A stretch of DNA of 64,000 bases, taken from Arthrobacter globiformis (GTDB lineage Bacteria > Actinomycetota > Actinomycetes > Actinomycetales > Micrococcaceae). The notes beneath the pieces are model-generated. The model was not told the DNA's origin and searched no databases. It saw only the letters and a list, made by a program, of their open reading frames with translations. Every line of letters starts with the position of its first letter. Position 1 is the first letter of the stretch. The translations under genes and the position numbers were made by a program. Positions 52,885-61,341 of this stretch are shown in pieces. The DNA lies in contig NZ_JAUSZX010000001.1 of the NCBI RefSeq assembly GCF_030818015.1, forward strand, positions 1,612,001 through 1,676,000, in the 5' to 3' direction.

Positions 52885-52918
52885 CAGAGAGCCCGATGGC
52901 ATGCCATCGGGCTCTCTG
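52885..52918. terminator. 34-base perfect palindrome between convergent genes
   Basis: CAGAGAGCCCGATGGC followed by its exact complement through a GCATGC centre, 17 bases per arm with no loop. It lies between the PepSY-like gene and the convergent acidic-protein gene, so a bidirectional terminator is the simplest reading although there is no T run. Confidence 0.7.
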
Positions 52919-52948
52919 CATGTGCTGAATTCTCGTTGTGCCGGCGGC

Positions 52949-53656
52949 TCAGGAGCAGGCGTAAGGGGGAACCGCGTCGCCGGGAGCGAAGGGTTCGAAC
53001 CAGTGCCGGATATCCAGGTTTCCAAGGTTCTGTTCGACGGCGGTGTCCGCTTCGCCGGCGCCGTCCGCGTACAGGGTTTCAGAGTCGGCGTCCTCCAGCA
53101 GGACTTCCTCAACGATGGCCCGCCATTCCTCGGGGAGGTCCAGTTCGTAGATGTCCTCGGTGATCCGGGCCTGATCGAGCAGGCAATGGACGGCGAGCCC
53201 GCCGGCGAGGCAGCCCGGAGCTGTCCAGCCGCGGGCAAGCGATGCGGTGACGTCCGATGCCACCACAATGAACCGCTGCGTGAACTTGGCGTCATAGCTG
53301 GGAGCGAACTGCGGGGGCAGCGACGACAGCACCGAGGTTCCGGCGATGACCTCGGGTGTGACGGTGTCCAGTCCCTGCAGCGAGCCAAGGTCGCGGAACA
53401 GTTGGTCGATGAGGATGCTGGACGAGTTCCACAGCAGGCCAGCCAGCAAGCGGGTCTGGTGTACTGACCGCTCCCGCTCGTCCGGGCTGGCGGTGGCCAT
53501 CTCGGCTAGGTCCTCGGGGTCGAACTGGAGCCGCTGTTCGGCGGTCATGTCATCGGGGTGGGGGTCCAGACCAAGGAGTTCAAGGCTCAGCCCGGTGAGC
53601 TTTTCGGCGTCGGCCAGCAGCTCTTCGGTGATGTCGTCGTCTTCGTCGGCATTCAT
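52949..53656 (-). CDS. Hypothetical acidic protein
   Basis: A 235-residue cytosolic protein with many Asp and Glu residues, especially at the N-terminus (MNADEDDDITEELLADAEK) and near LLEDADSETLYADGAG. No transmembrane segment or signal peptide. A His/Cys pair in GGLAVHCLLDQARITEDIY and a terminal YACS are the only Cys-containing spots. The ATG at 53656 lies 7 bases after TAGCAT, so a leaderless start is favoured over in-frame upstream codons. No family recognised. Confidence 0.72.
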   Translation of the reverse strand: MNADEDDDITEELLADAEKLTGLSLELLGLDPHPDDMTAEQRLQFDPEDLAEMATASPDERERSVHQTRLLAGLLWNSSSILIDQLFRDLGSLQGLDTVTPEVIAGTSVLSSLPPQFAPSYDAKFTQRFIVVASDVTASLARGWTAPGCLAGGLAVHCLLDQARITEDIYELDLPEEWRAIVEEVLLEDADSETLYADGAGEADTAVEQNLGNLDIRHWFEPFAPGDAVPPYACS

Positions 53657-53663
53657 GCTCCCG

Positions 53664-53669
53664 ATGCTA
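53664..53669 (-). promoter_or_regulatory. Leaderless -10 (TAGCAT) of the acidic-protein gene
   Basis: TAGCAT, seven bases (CGGGAGC), ATG on the minus strand. The GGGAG within the spacer is too close to the ATG to be a good ribosome-binding site. Confidence 0.5.
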
Positions 53670-53760
53670 CCGGCCGGCCGCGGCATGCCCGATTTGTGTG
53701 ACGCGGCACCTGAAAGCCAACTGATTGCCAGACGAAGTTACGCAGGATCCAGCGAGTTGC

Positions 53761-53830
53761 CTGCTGGCCAGACTTGCCGAGGCGTGGGGCGATTTATCCG
53801 CCTGTCACATTCGGCAGGCCCGGCCAGCAG
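53761..53830. repeat. Long interrupted hairpin beside the orphan ORF
   Basis: CTGCTGGCC (53761-53769) pairs with GGCCAGCAG (53822-53830), GCCGA (53776-53780) with TCGGC (53811-53815), and GGCG with CGCC. The two internal loops are six bases on each side. It lies 49 bases downstream of the minus-strand orphan ORF and may be its terminator or an RNA structure. Confidence 0.5.
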
Positions 53831-53878
53831 AGCGTGGGATTGCTGGTCAGCCGGTGATGGTCAGATGGTACGTTGCAT

Positions 53879-54199
53879 TTATAGAGAATGAGAAAAGCGA
53901 TCCGGTATATGCGCCCATGAATTTGAGCGTTTGCTCTCCTGGAGTAGCCCTCGGATGAGAGCGTAGTAACCGTTATCCGCGCGCGGATCATAAACCCCCG
54001 CCGGAGTGCCAAAGATATTGTGCTTGGGAAGGGCGACCGCAAAAATAGGGCTTTCCTCGTACCGAATGACGTCCGGGCCGATAGTCTTACCGTCGAAAGT
54101 AACCGTCAAATTACTCGTACCCTTCTTGACGTCCAAGCTGGCGAGTATTTTTCGAACGTCACCAGGTGTGCGGTGATCCGCCTTGGCTTCAACGTCCAC
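53879..54199 (-). CDS. Orphan hypothetical protein in a lower-GC patch
   Basis: A 106-residue frame with a GTG at 54199 and no ribosome-binding site; it stays open upstream to about 54317 without an ATG, so the true N-terminus is unclear. The sequence (DVRKILASLDVKKGTSN, TVTFDGKTIGPDVIRYEES, GYYALIRGLLQESKRSN) has no family I recognise. Codon and base use are markedly AT-richer than all neighbours, which suggests recent acquisition or the remnant of a longer gene. It lies 114 bases beyond the nasB stop on the same strand. Confidence 0.45.
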   Translation of the reverse strand: MDVEAKADHRTPGDVRKILASLDVKKGTSNLTVTFDGKTIGPDVIRYEESPIFAVALPKHNIFGTPAGVYDPRADNGYYALIRGLLQESKRSNSWAHIPDRFSHSL

Positions 54200-54313
54200 G
54201 ATATTAATGAGGGGAAAGAAGAGGTCGGACCCGGCGGGAAGCGTGCATGTACGCGAAACGTCGCCACCACTTCGGCCGCCTCGGAGGCGGAATGGACGAA
54301 GGGCAGTCAGCCT

Positions 54314-55876
54314 TCAGGCGGCAGCTCCCTGAAAGTGCCGCTCGATCAGCCCCTTGATGTCGTCGTGGCAGCCGCCGCAGCCGGTACCGGCACGGGTTGC
54401 CGCGGAAACCTCGGCCACCGTGGAGCAGCCGCCCTCGACCGCATCGGCGATCTTGCCTCCGCTCACGCCGGCGCAGCGGCACACCGTGCTCTCGGGGTCG
54501 TTGGAGGCACCCGCCGACGCCAGTTGGTCGGGTCCGTCGAGGCGCAGGAGGAGGGACCTGTCCGCGGGCAGTTCGGCGCCGCGCTCGAAGAGCTGCACCA
54601 GCTCTCCCGCGGTGCGCGGCATGCCCACACTGACCAGGCCCTCCAGCACTCCACCGCGGGTGGTCATCTTGACGTAGCGTCCGTGCTCGGGGTCGGCCCA
54701 CTGGGCGATCTGCAGGCGCGGCCTGCCGTTGACGGCGCCGGCCGTCAGGACTTCCTCATCCCAGGGTTCTGCGGAGTTGTCCCCGGCCACCGCCATGTTC
54801 AAGCCGCGGGCCTTCAGCACGATCACGCCCGGCTTTTCCTGGGGGAGCGGGGGCAGTGAGTCGGCGTCCTCCACGGCACCCTCGGACAGTAGCAGGAGGT
54901 ATTCTGCGAGCCATTCGGCCTGCCGCCAGCCCGGACCCACCAGGCCGGACGGTCCCCGCGCGGTGCGGCACTCGATGCAGGCCGGATCCGGGCAGCGGAC
55001 CTCGGCACAGTCACCGATGGCAAAGATGTGCGGCTCGTGGTGTGCGCGCAGCCGGTGGTCCACCAGAATTCCTGTTCCGGTGGAGAGCCCGCAGCCCTCG
55101 GCGAGCTCAATGCGCGGCCGGACGCCGCAGGACAGGACCAGCAGGTCGCCGTCGATCGCCGATCCGTCGTCGAGCAGCAAAGCCGAGAACCCGCCGCCAG
55201 GCGCGTTGTGCTCAATGCCCGTAGAGCGGGCGTTGCCGGCCATCCTGACGCCGCAGTTGCGCAGGCTCGCGGCCAGGACGGCGCCGCCGCCGCGGTCGAT
55301 GTTGCGGCCCAGCGGGTGGGGGCCGTTGTGCACCACCGTGACCGTGGCGCCTTCCTCCGCGGCCGCGAGGGCCGTCTCGAGCCCCAGCACGCCGCCGCCC
55401 AGGACCACCACACGCTTGCGGCCTTCCACTGCCTTGCGCAGTACCTCGGCGTCGCGGAGGTCGCGGAGTGCCGTGACACCCGGCGGGAGGACGGGAGCTG
55501 CAGGGTCCGGATTAAGCCCTGTGAGGTTGGGGATCACGGGCCGTGAACCGGTGGCGAAGACCAGCCGGTCGTAGCGGGCCGAGGTGCCGTCGGAGAGGTT
55601 GACGGTCTGCCGTGCGCGGTCCACGCGCCTGACCTTCACGCCCAGCCGGACGTCCACGCCGTCGGCCACCAGGGCTGCGGCGTCGGCCAGGGCCAGTGCC
55701 TGTGGAGTGGTGCGGCCAACCCCGAGGTCGGCTACTAGCACGCGGTTATACGCGGCCTCCGTTTCCTGGCCGATGACCGTCAACCCCACCTGCCCGGCCC
55801 GCAAGGCCGGCAGCAGTTCGTCGACCAGCCGGGCTGCCACCGGACCGAATCCGACAATTACAATCTGCTCGCTCAT
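54314..55876 (-). CDS. nasB: NasB-like FAD/NAD(P)H-dependent electron-transfer subunit of nitrate reductase
   Basis: A 520-residue flavoprotein that should pass electrons from NAD(P)H to NasA. FAD loop IVIVGFGPVAARLVDELL near residue 4, VFATGSRPVIPNL near 100, NAD loop VVLGGGVLGLETALAAAEEGA near 150, and HIFAIGDCAEVRCPDPACIEC near 280. A C-terminal bacterioferredoxin-type [2Fe-2S] domain (CRCAGVSGGKIADAVEGGC, TGCGGCHDDI) lies near 460-505. The ATG overlaps the nasA stop (ATGA), so the pair is coupled. The architecture resembles the front half of NirB. Confidence 0.88.
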   Translation of the reverse strand: MSEQIVIVGFGPVAARLVDELLPALRAGQVGLTVIGQETEAAYNRVLVADLGVGRTTPQALALADAAALVADGVDVRLGVKVRRVDRARQTVNLSDGTSARYDRLVFATGSRPVIPNLTGLNPDPAAPVLPPGVTALRDLRDAEVLRKAVEGRKRVVVLGGGVLGLETALAAAEEGATVTVVHNGPHPLGRNIDRGGGAVLAASLRNCGVRMAGNARSTGIEHNAPGGGFSALLLDDGSAIDGDLLVLSCGVRPRIELAEGCGLSTGTGILVDHRLRAHHEPHIFAIGDCAEVRCPDPACIECRTARGPSGLVGPGWRQAEWLAEYLLLLSEGAVEDADSLPPLPQEKPGVIVLKARGLNMAVAGDNSAEPWDEEVLTAGAVNGRPRLQIAQWADPEHGRYVKMTTRGGVLEGLVSVGMPRTAGELVQLFERGAELPADRSLLLRLDGPDQLASAGASNDPESTVCRCAGVSGGKIADAVEGGCSTVAEVSAATRAGTGCGGCHDDIKGLIERHFQGAAA

Positions 55877-58128
55877 GAGGCCTCCGATGTCTGAAGAACA
55901 CTGGTGATTCGGGCGTCCGCTGCCAGCCGGACCCACACTTTGTTGAACTTGAATTCGGGCATTCCCGAAATGGGATCCGTGGCCGCTTCCGTCAGCCGGT
56001 TTGCACTTTCCAGTTCGGGGAAGTGGAACGGCAGGAAGACAGTCTCGGGGCGGATGGCGGTGCTGAGCTCGGCCCGGCAGACCACTTCGCCGCGCTCATT
56101 CGCCACCGAAACCTCGGCGCCCTCCGTGATGCCCATGGCCGCGGCAGCAGCCGGGTGGATCTGCATCCTGGCCTCGGGCTGGGAGGCCAGGAGCTCCGCC
56201 ACCCGCCGGGTCTGCGCGCCCGACTGGTAGTGCTCCAGCAGGCGGCCGGTAATGAGGGTCATGGGTTTGGCGGCCGGGTCAGGATTCGCCATTGGATTAC
56301 GACGCCGTCGGGGCGCCACCGGTGTCATGACCGCCTTGCCGTCCGGATGGGCAAACGCATCCAGGAACATGCGCGGGGTTCCGGTGCTGCCGGCGGGATA
56401 GGGCCAGTACGCGGCCGCGCCGCTGTCCAGCATGGCGTAATCGATGCCGGAGTAGTCGGCTGCTCCGCCGGCGGAGGCCAGGCGCAGCTCCTCGAAGACC
56501 GTCTCAGGATCGTCGCTGTACGTGGACGGCGCGTCCAGGGCCTCGGCCAGCCGGGCCATGATCCACAGCTCGCTGCGGGCACCGGCGGGCGGCTGGATCG
56601 CCTGGCGTCGGCGGAGGACGCGGCCTTCGAGGTTGGTCAGCGTGCCTTCCTCCTCGGCCCACTGCAGCACCGGCAGGACGAGGTCGGCCTCGGCTGCGGT
56701 CTCGGACATGAAGAAGTCGCAGACCACCAGGAAATCCAGGCTGCGGAGCCCGCGGATGACGGCGTTGGCGTCCGGCGAGGCGACCGCGATGTTGGAGGCA
56801 TGCACCAGAAGGCAGCGGACGCCGTCGGGCTGTCCCAGTGATTTGAGCAGCTGCACGGCCGGCAGGCCGGGGCCCGGAATGAGCGACTCAGGGACGTTCC
56901 AGACCTTCGCCATGTGTGCCCGGGCGGCGGGATCGGTGATCTTGCGGTAGCCGGGCAGCTGGTCGGCTTTCTGGCCGTGCTCGCGGCCACCCTGGCCGTT
57001 GCCCTGGCCGGTGAGTGTGCCGTAGCCGCTGCGGGTGCTGCCGGGCAGGCCCAGCAGGAGGCTGAGGTTGATGGCTGCCGTGGCGGTGTCGGTGCCGTCC
57101 ACATGCTGCTCCACGCCGCGTCCGGTCAGGATGTAGCTGCCGCCCCGGCGGGCGCCGCTGGCCAGCCGCCGGGCCGTCTCGCGGATGAGTTCGGCGGGAA
57201 CGCCGGTGATGGACTGGACGCGCTCAGGCCAGTAGGCGTTGACGGACCGGACCACGGCGTCGAAGCCGGTGGTGCGGGCCTGGATGTAGTCGGCGTCGAG
57301 CAGGCCTTCATGGATCACCACGTGGGAGAGACCCAGCAGGAGCGAGAGGTCGGTGCCCGGAAGGGGCTGCAGGTGGATGCCGCCGCCGTCGGAGGTGAAC
57401 GCGGCGGTGGCGGAACGCCTCGGGTCCACCACGATGAGGCCGCCCGCGTCGCGGACGCCCTGCAGGTGCTGGACGAACGGTGGCATGGTCTCGGCGACGT
57501 TGGAGCCGAGCATCAGGATGGTGCTGGCCGTGTCCAGCGCCTCAAGCGGGAAGGGGAGCCCCCGGTCCAGGCCAAAGGCGCGCATACCCGCGGCGGCTGC
57601 CGACGACATGCAGAACCGGCCGTTGTAGTCGATCCGGGAGGTGCCCAGCGCGAGGCGGGCGAACTTGCCCAGCTGGTACGCCTTTTCGTTGGTGAGGCCG
57701 CCGCCGCCGAAGACGCCGACGGAGTCCGCACCGTACTTGGCGCGGGCGTCCTTGACAGCGGCGGTGACGCGGCCCAGGGCCTCGTCCCAGGAGATGGGGC
57801 GGAAGACGCCGTCGGGACCCTTGAACATGGGCTCGGTGACGCGTCCGGGGTGCTGGAGGAGCGACGCCGACGTCCACCCCTTGCGGCAGAGGCCGCCGCG
57901 GTTGGTGGGGAAGTCGCGGCCGCTGACCTCGAGGGCGGGCGCGGTCAGGGCTGCCCCGTCCTGTCCGGCCTGTGCTACTCCGGTTTGGGCGGGAGCAGCC
58001 GGCACGGGGTCTGACCCCGGCTGGACAGCCGGGGTCAGACCCGTTGCGGCCTTAGCCGCTGGGGACTTGAGCGTCATGGCGCACTGCAAAGCGCAGTAAG
58101 GGCAGTGCGTGTCGGCGCTTTTGGTCAT
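55873..58128 (-). CDS. nasA: Assimilatory nitrate reductase catalytic subunit (molybdopterin, [4Fe-4S])
   Basis: A 751-residue bis-MGD oxidoreductase that should reduce nitrate to nitrite in the cytoplasm. Cluster cysteines are C9, C12, C16 (CPYCALQC) and C81 (GGLCRKGW). The segment between C16 and C81 is about 35 residues longer than usual, Ala/Pro/Gly-rich, and is partly encoded by a perfect inverted repeat. [27 protein letters not shown] near 145, [14 protein letters not shown], and [26 protein letters not shown] near 375 are typical. The C-terminal molybdopterin dinucleotide-binding domain begins near 620. The start is one base from the narK stop. Confidence 0.9.
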   Translation of the reverse strand: MTKSADTHCPYCALQCAMTLKSPAAKAATGLTPAVQPGSDPVPAAPAQTGVAQAGQDGAALTAPALEVSGRDFPTNRGGLCRKGWTSASLLQHPGRVTEPMFKGPDGVFRPISWDEALGRVTAAVKDARAKYGADSVGVFGGGGLTNEKAYQLGKFARLALGTSRIDYNGRFCMSSAAAAGMRAFGLDRGLPFPLEALDTASTILMLGSNVAETMPPFVQHLQGVRDAGGLIVVDPRRSATAAFTSDGGGIHLQPLPGTDLSLLLGLSHVVIHEGLLDADYIQARTTGFDAVVRSVNAYWPERVQSITGVPAELIRETARRLASGARRGGSYILTGRGVEQHVDGTDTATAAINLSLLLGLPGSTRSGYGTLTGQGNGQGGREHGQKADQLPGYRKITDPAARAHMAKVWNVPESLIPGPGLPAVQLLKSLGQPDGVRCLLVHASNIAVASPDANAVIRGLRSLDFLVVCDFFMSETAAEADLVLPVLQWAEEEGTLTNLEGRVLRRRQAIQPPAGARSELWIMARLAEALDAPSTYSDDPETVFEELRLASAGGAADYSGIDYAMLDSGAAAYWPYPAGSTGTPRMFLDAFAHPDGKAVMTPVAPRRRRNPMANPDPAAKPMTLITGRLLEHYQSGAQTRRVAELLASQPEARMQIHPAAAAAMGITEGAEVSVANERGEVVCRAELSTAIRPETVFLPFHFPELESANRLTEAATDPISGMPEFKFNKVWVRLAADARITSVLQTSEAS
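58007..58042. repeat. 17-base perfect inverted repeat inside nasA
   Basis: Arms GGGTCTGACCCCGGCTG (58007-58023) and its exact complement (58026-58042) with GA between. Each arm itself contains the smaller palindrome GGGTC-T-GACCC. It encodes residues about 30-41 of NasA in frame. Confidence 0.85.
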
Positions 58129-58129
58129 G

Positions 58130-59554
58130 TTAGACGTGTCCCATCGCGTTTCGATTGGCGTTGCGGATGTAGCAGAACCAGCAGACGGTGAGCATCAAGG
58201 CGTACGCTCCGACGAAGCCGTAGAAGGCCGGGGTGTAGGAGCCGCTCGCGGTGTTGGAGGCGTTGAGCACCTGCGGGATGACGAACCCGCCGTAGGCTCC
58301 GATGGCGGAGATCAGGCCGAGCGCGGAGGAGGCGAGGCGCTGCGTCTGCACCGAGCTGGCCCCGGAACGGGCCGCGCGGCTGGAGGTGGCAAAGATCACC
58401 GGGATCATGCGGTAGGTGGCGCCGTTTCCGAAGCCGCTGGCCGTGAACAGCATCAGGAACAGGACCAGGAAGAGCCAGAAGTTCTTCAGCGGCAGGGTCC
58501 AGATCATCGTCAGCGTGATGACGGCCATGGAGGCGAAGGCTGTCACGGTCATCCGGGCTCCGCCCATGCGGTCAGCCATCCGACCGCCGTAGGGGCGGGC
58601 CAGCGAGCCGACCAGCGGACCGAGGAAGGCCAGCGAGAGTGCCACTGCGCCGACGGAGATGGAGGAGAAGGCCGGGAAGTAGTCCTTGATGAGCTTGGGG
58701 AAAACGCCGGCGAAGCCGATGAAGGAGCCGAACGTTCCGATGTAAAGCAGGGCCATGACCCACAGGTGGGGTTCCTTGATGGCTGCGAGGGACCCGGCCA
58801 CGTCGCCCTTGGCGCTCGTGAGGTTGTTCATGTACTTGTAGGCGCCGAAGGCTGCCAGGAGGATCAGCGGCACCCACATGAGGCCGGCTACGGGCAGGTT
58901 GACCGTGCCGGCGGCCAGCAGCGTGATGGCGATCGGGACAGCAAGCTGCGCCACGGCTGCGCCGAGGTTGCCTCCGGCGGCGTTCAGGCCCAGTGCCCAG
59001 CCCTTTTCACGGGCGGGGTAGAAGAAGGTGATGTTGGCCATCGAGCTGGCGAAGTTGCCGCCGCCAAAGCCAGCCAGCGCAGCCACCAGCAGCATGACGC
59101 CGAACGGTGTTTCCGGATTGGAGACGCACAGGGCCAGCCCGGTCGAGGGGATCAGCAGGAGCAGGGCGGAGACGATGGTCCAGTTCCTGCCGCCGAAGCG
59201 CGGAACCATGAACGTGTAGGGAATCCGGAGCGTGGCGCCTACGAGGCTCGGCATGGAGATCAGCCAGAAGATTTCGGAGGTGCTGAACGTAAATCCTGCG
59301 GCGGGAAGCTGGACCACCACGATGGACCAGAGCTGCCAGACGACGAAGCCAAGGAATTCGGCGAAGATGGACCAGTTGAGGTTGCGGCGCGCGATGGAAC
59401 GGCCCTGGGATTCCCACTGGTGCTTGTTCTCGGCGTCCCAGTTGGCGATCCAGCGGCCGGGACGCACTTCCAGGGCGGGTGCGTCGGTGGTGGTGGCGGC
59501 GGCAAGATCGAGGGAATTGTGGGTTCCGGCGTCTGCGGTGCGGTCAGCAGTCAC
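58130..59554 (-). CDS. narK: NarK-type nitrate/nitrite transporter (MFS)
   Basis: A 474-residue, roughly 12-helix major facilitator that imports nitrate and may export nitrite. The nitrate-signature regions are visible: LAGFGGGNFASSMANITFFYP near residue 165 and ASGFGNGATYRMIPVIF near 375, both Gly/Asn-rich motifs of NNP transporters. The N-terminus is hydrophilic for about 60 residues. The GTG at 59554 follows AAGGAGG by 6 bases. narK, nasA and nasB lie head to tail with 1-base spacing or overlap, forming an operon under a GlnR-like box. Confidence 0.92.
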   Translation of the reverse strand: MTADRTADAGTHNSLDLAAATTTDAPALEVRPGRWIANWDAENKHQWESQGRSIARRNLNWSIFAEFLGFVVWQLWSIVVVQLPAAGFTFSTSEIFWLISMPSLVGATLRIPYTFMVPRFGGRNWTIVSALLLLIPSTGLALCVSNPETPFGVMLLVAALAGFGGGNFASSMANITFFYPAREKGWALGLNAAGGNLGAAVAQLAVPIAITLLAAGTVNLPVAGLMWVPLILLAAFGAYKYMNNLTSAKGDVAGSLAAIKEPHLWVMALLYIGTFGSFIGFAGVFPKLIKDYFPAFSSISVGAVALSLAFLGPLVGSLARPYGGRMADRMGGARMTVTAFASMAVITLTMIWTLPLKNFWLFLVLFLMLFTASGFGNGATYRMIPVIFATSSRAARSGASSVQTQRLASSALGLISAIGAYGGFVIPQVLNASNTASGSYTPAFYGFVGAYALMLTVCWFCYIRNANRNAMGHV

Positions 59555-59601
59555 GGTATACCTCCTTGGGGAATGTTGTCCTTCCAAGGTAGGGAAGCCG
59601 C

Positions 59602-59639
59602 GTTTCGCAGACGGTCGCAGTTTGTTAACGTGCTGTGAC
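59602..59639 (-). promoter_or_regulatory. GlnR-like box upstream of narK
   Basis: Read on the minus strand: GTCAC, 6 bases, TTAAC, 6 bases, CGACC, 6 bases, GAAAC, all exactly 11 bases apart. The first and last pentamers are perfect GlnR half-sites. It lies 48-85 bases upstream of the narK GTG and has the same geometry as the nirB box. Confidence 0.65.
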
Positions 59640-59709
59640 ATTTGCCTATCAGGCCGCTTTGGACAGCGTTAGGCTTGGCGGACGACCTCATGCTGAGACA
59701 AATCCGAAA

Positions 59710-59744
59710 GTCCGTATAACGGACCGCTTGTCCGTTGAGTGGAC
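59710..59744 (+). promoter_or_regulatory. Tandem 15-base palindromes upstream of the second MHS transporter
   Basis: GTCCGTATAACGGAC (59710-59724) is a 6-base perfect inverted repeat with a 3-base centre. GTCCGTTGAGTGGAC (59730-59744) is a related, weaker copy starting exactly 20 bases later. TAAGAT at 59754-59759 could be the -10. The first copy looks like an IclR-type operator, but no regulator gene is adjacent. Confidence 0.5.
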
Positions 59745-59834
59745 GGCGGGAACTAAGATTGAACTCTGTTTTATCCCTATGTTTGGACGGGCTTCCACGC
59801 GAGGTCCGCCAGTTCTCATGAAAGCGTCCCCCAC

Positions 59835-61244
59835 ATGTCATCCACTGCCACCTCGCAGTCCGGCTCCGCCAAGACGGTGAACTCGCGCGGCCGCGTGATT
59901 GTCGCTAGCCTCATCGGCACCACCGTCGAGTTCTACGACTTTTACGTGTACGCCACCGCCGCGGTGCTCGTCTTCCCGAAGCTGTTCTTCCCGGGCCAGA
60001 ACGAAACCACCCAGTTGCTGAGCTCCTTCGCAGTCTTCGGCGTCGCGTTCATCGCCCGCCCGCTCGGGTCCGTGGTCTTTGGCCATTTCGGCGACAAGTT
60101 TGGCCGCAAGGGAACCCTGGTGGCTTCCCTGCTGACCATGGGTATTGCCACGTTCCTCATCGGCTGCCTTCCCACGGCCACAGTGCCCGGCTGGGAGTTC
60201 TGGGCTCCGGCGCTGCTGGTGATTATGCGCTTTGCGCAGGGCCTGGCCCTTGGCGGCGAATGGAGCGGGGCGGCGCTGCTGGCCACTGAAAATGCCCCCG
60301 CCAACAAGCGCGCGGTCTATGGCACGTTCCCGCAGTTGGGCGCGCCGATCGGCTTCATCATTGCCAACGTGATCTTCCTGGTCTTCAGCTACACCCTGAC
60401 CCCGGCGGCCTTCGAAGCCTGGGGCTGGCGCGTGCCCTTCCTGGTGAGCGCCGTCATGGTCATCATCGGCCTCTACGTCCGGCTCAAGCTGATCGAAACA
60501 CCGGCCTTCACTAAGGTCCTTGAATCCAACGAGGTGGCCAAGCTGCCCATCGGACGCGTCTTCAAGACCAGCTGGCGTCCGCTCATCCTGGGTACGTTCA
60601 TCATGCTGGCCACGTATGTGCTGTTCTACCTCATGACCACCTTCACGCTGACCTATGGCACCCGCCCGGCCACGTTGGAAGCCGCGAAGGCGGCGGCAGA
60701 AAAGACCGGTAAGCCCATGACAGAGGCCGCCGCAGCTGCCTTTGTTCCGGGCCTGGGCTATACGCGCAACGACTTCCTCTGGATGCTGATCGCTGGCGTG
60801 GTGTTCTTCGGAATCTTTACGCTGGTTTCGGGTCCGCTGGCCGAAAAGTACGGCCGCCGCAAGATGCTGATCGGCGTGACCGCGGGCATCTTTGTCTTCG
60901 GCCTCCTGTTCGTACCGCTGTTCAGCGGCGGCTTTATCGGCACCATGGCGCTGCTGGTCCTGGGCTTCACCCTGATGGGCCTCACCTTCGGCCCCATGGG
61001 CGCGCTGCTGCCGGAGCTGTTCCCGACCAACGTCCGGTACACCGGGTCGGCTGTGAGCTACAACGTCTCCAGTATCCTGGGTGCCGCAGTTGCACCGTTC
61101 ATCGCCGTGTGGCTGTGGGAATCGGCGAAAGGCAGCCCGGTCCTGGTGGGCGTTTATCTGAGCGTCATGTCAGTGCTGACGCTCGTCGCCCTGTGGATCA
61201 GCAGGGAGACCAAGGACACGGACTACGAGAACAACGTGGCCTGA
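59835..61244 (+). CDS. MFS transporter, metabolite:H+ symporter (MHS) family
   Basis: A 469-residue permease with about 12 transmembrane segments. MHS hallmarks: SLIGTTVEFYDFYVYATAAV near residue 25, GHFGDKFGRKGTLVASLL near 83, RFAQGLALGGEWSGAALLATENAP near 128, and AEKYGRRKMLIG in the second half. A short extra hydrophilic insertion (EAAKAAAEKTGKPMTEAAAAA, about residues 281-301) interrupts the C-terminal half. Substrate unknown, probably an organic or aromatic acid. It is the paralogue of the transporter at 4.7 kb. A weak GAAAG precedes the ATG. It diverges from narK. Confidence 0.87.
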   Translation: MSSTATSQSGSAKTVNSRGRVIVASLIGTTVEFYDFYVYATAAVLVFPKLFFPGQNETTQLLSSFAVFGVAFIARPLGSVVFGHFGDKFGRKGTLVASLLTMGIATFLIGCLPTATVPGWEFWAPALLVIMRFAQGLALGGEWSGAALLATENAPANKRAVYGTFPQLGAPIGFIIANVIFLVFSYTLTPAAFEAWGWRVPFLVSAVMVIIGLYVRLKLIETPAFTKVLESNEVAKLPIGRVFKTSWRPLILGTFIMLATYVLFYLMTTFTLTYGTRPATLEAAKAAAEKTGKPMTEAAAAAFVPGLGYTRNDFLWMLIAGVVFFGIFTLVSGPLAEKYGRRKMLIGVTAGIFVFGLLFVPLFSGGFIGTMALLVLGFTLMGLTFGPMGALLPELFPTNVRYTGSAVSYNVSSILGAAVAPFIAVWLWESAKGSPVLVGVYLSVMSVLTLVALWISRETKDTDYENNVA

Positions 61245-61266
61245 TTTCCAGGTTTAGATGGGAAAC

Positions 61267-61301
61267 GAAAATGCCCGGTGTGGATCACACCGGGCATTTT
61301 C
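61267..61301. terminator. Bidirectional rho-independent terminator
   Basis: GAAAATGCCCGGTGTG, loop GAT, and its exact complement ending in CATTTTC: 16 base pairs with A and T tracts at the ends. It serves the convergent MHS and carboxylase genes. Confidence 0.92.
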
Positions 61302-61341
61302 ATGCGCTGTCTAGTCGTGGGTCGCCCTAGGCTCCGGCGCC

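Noticed and set aside
55873..58128. Annotation of nasA as formate dehydrogenase
   Set aside because: Same superfamily, but the operon with narK and a NasB-like reductase and the nearby nitrite reductase point to nitrate reduction.
58109..59638. Plus-strand frame of 509 codons
   Set aside because: Antisense shadow of narK, rich in Gly, Glu and Arg with no family features.
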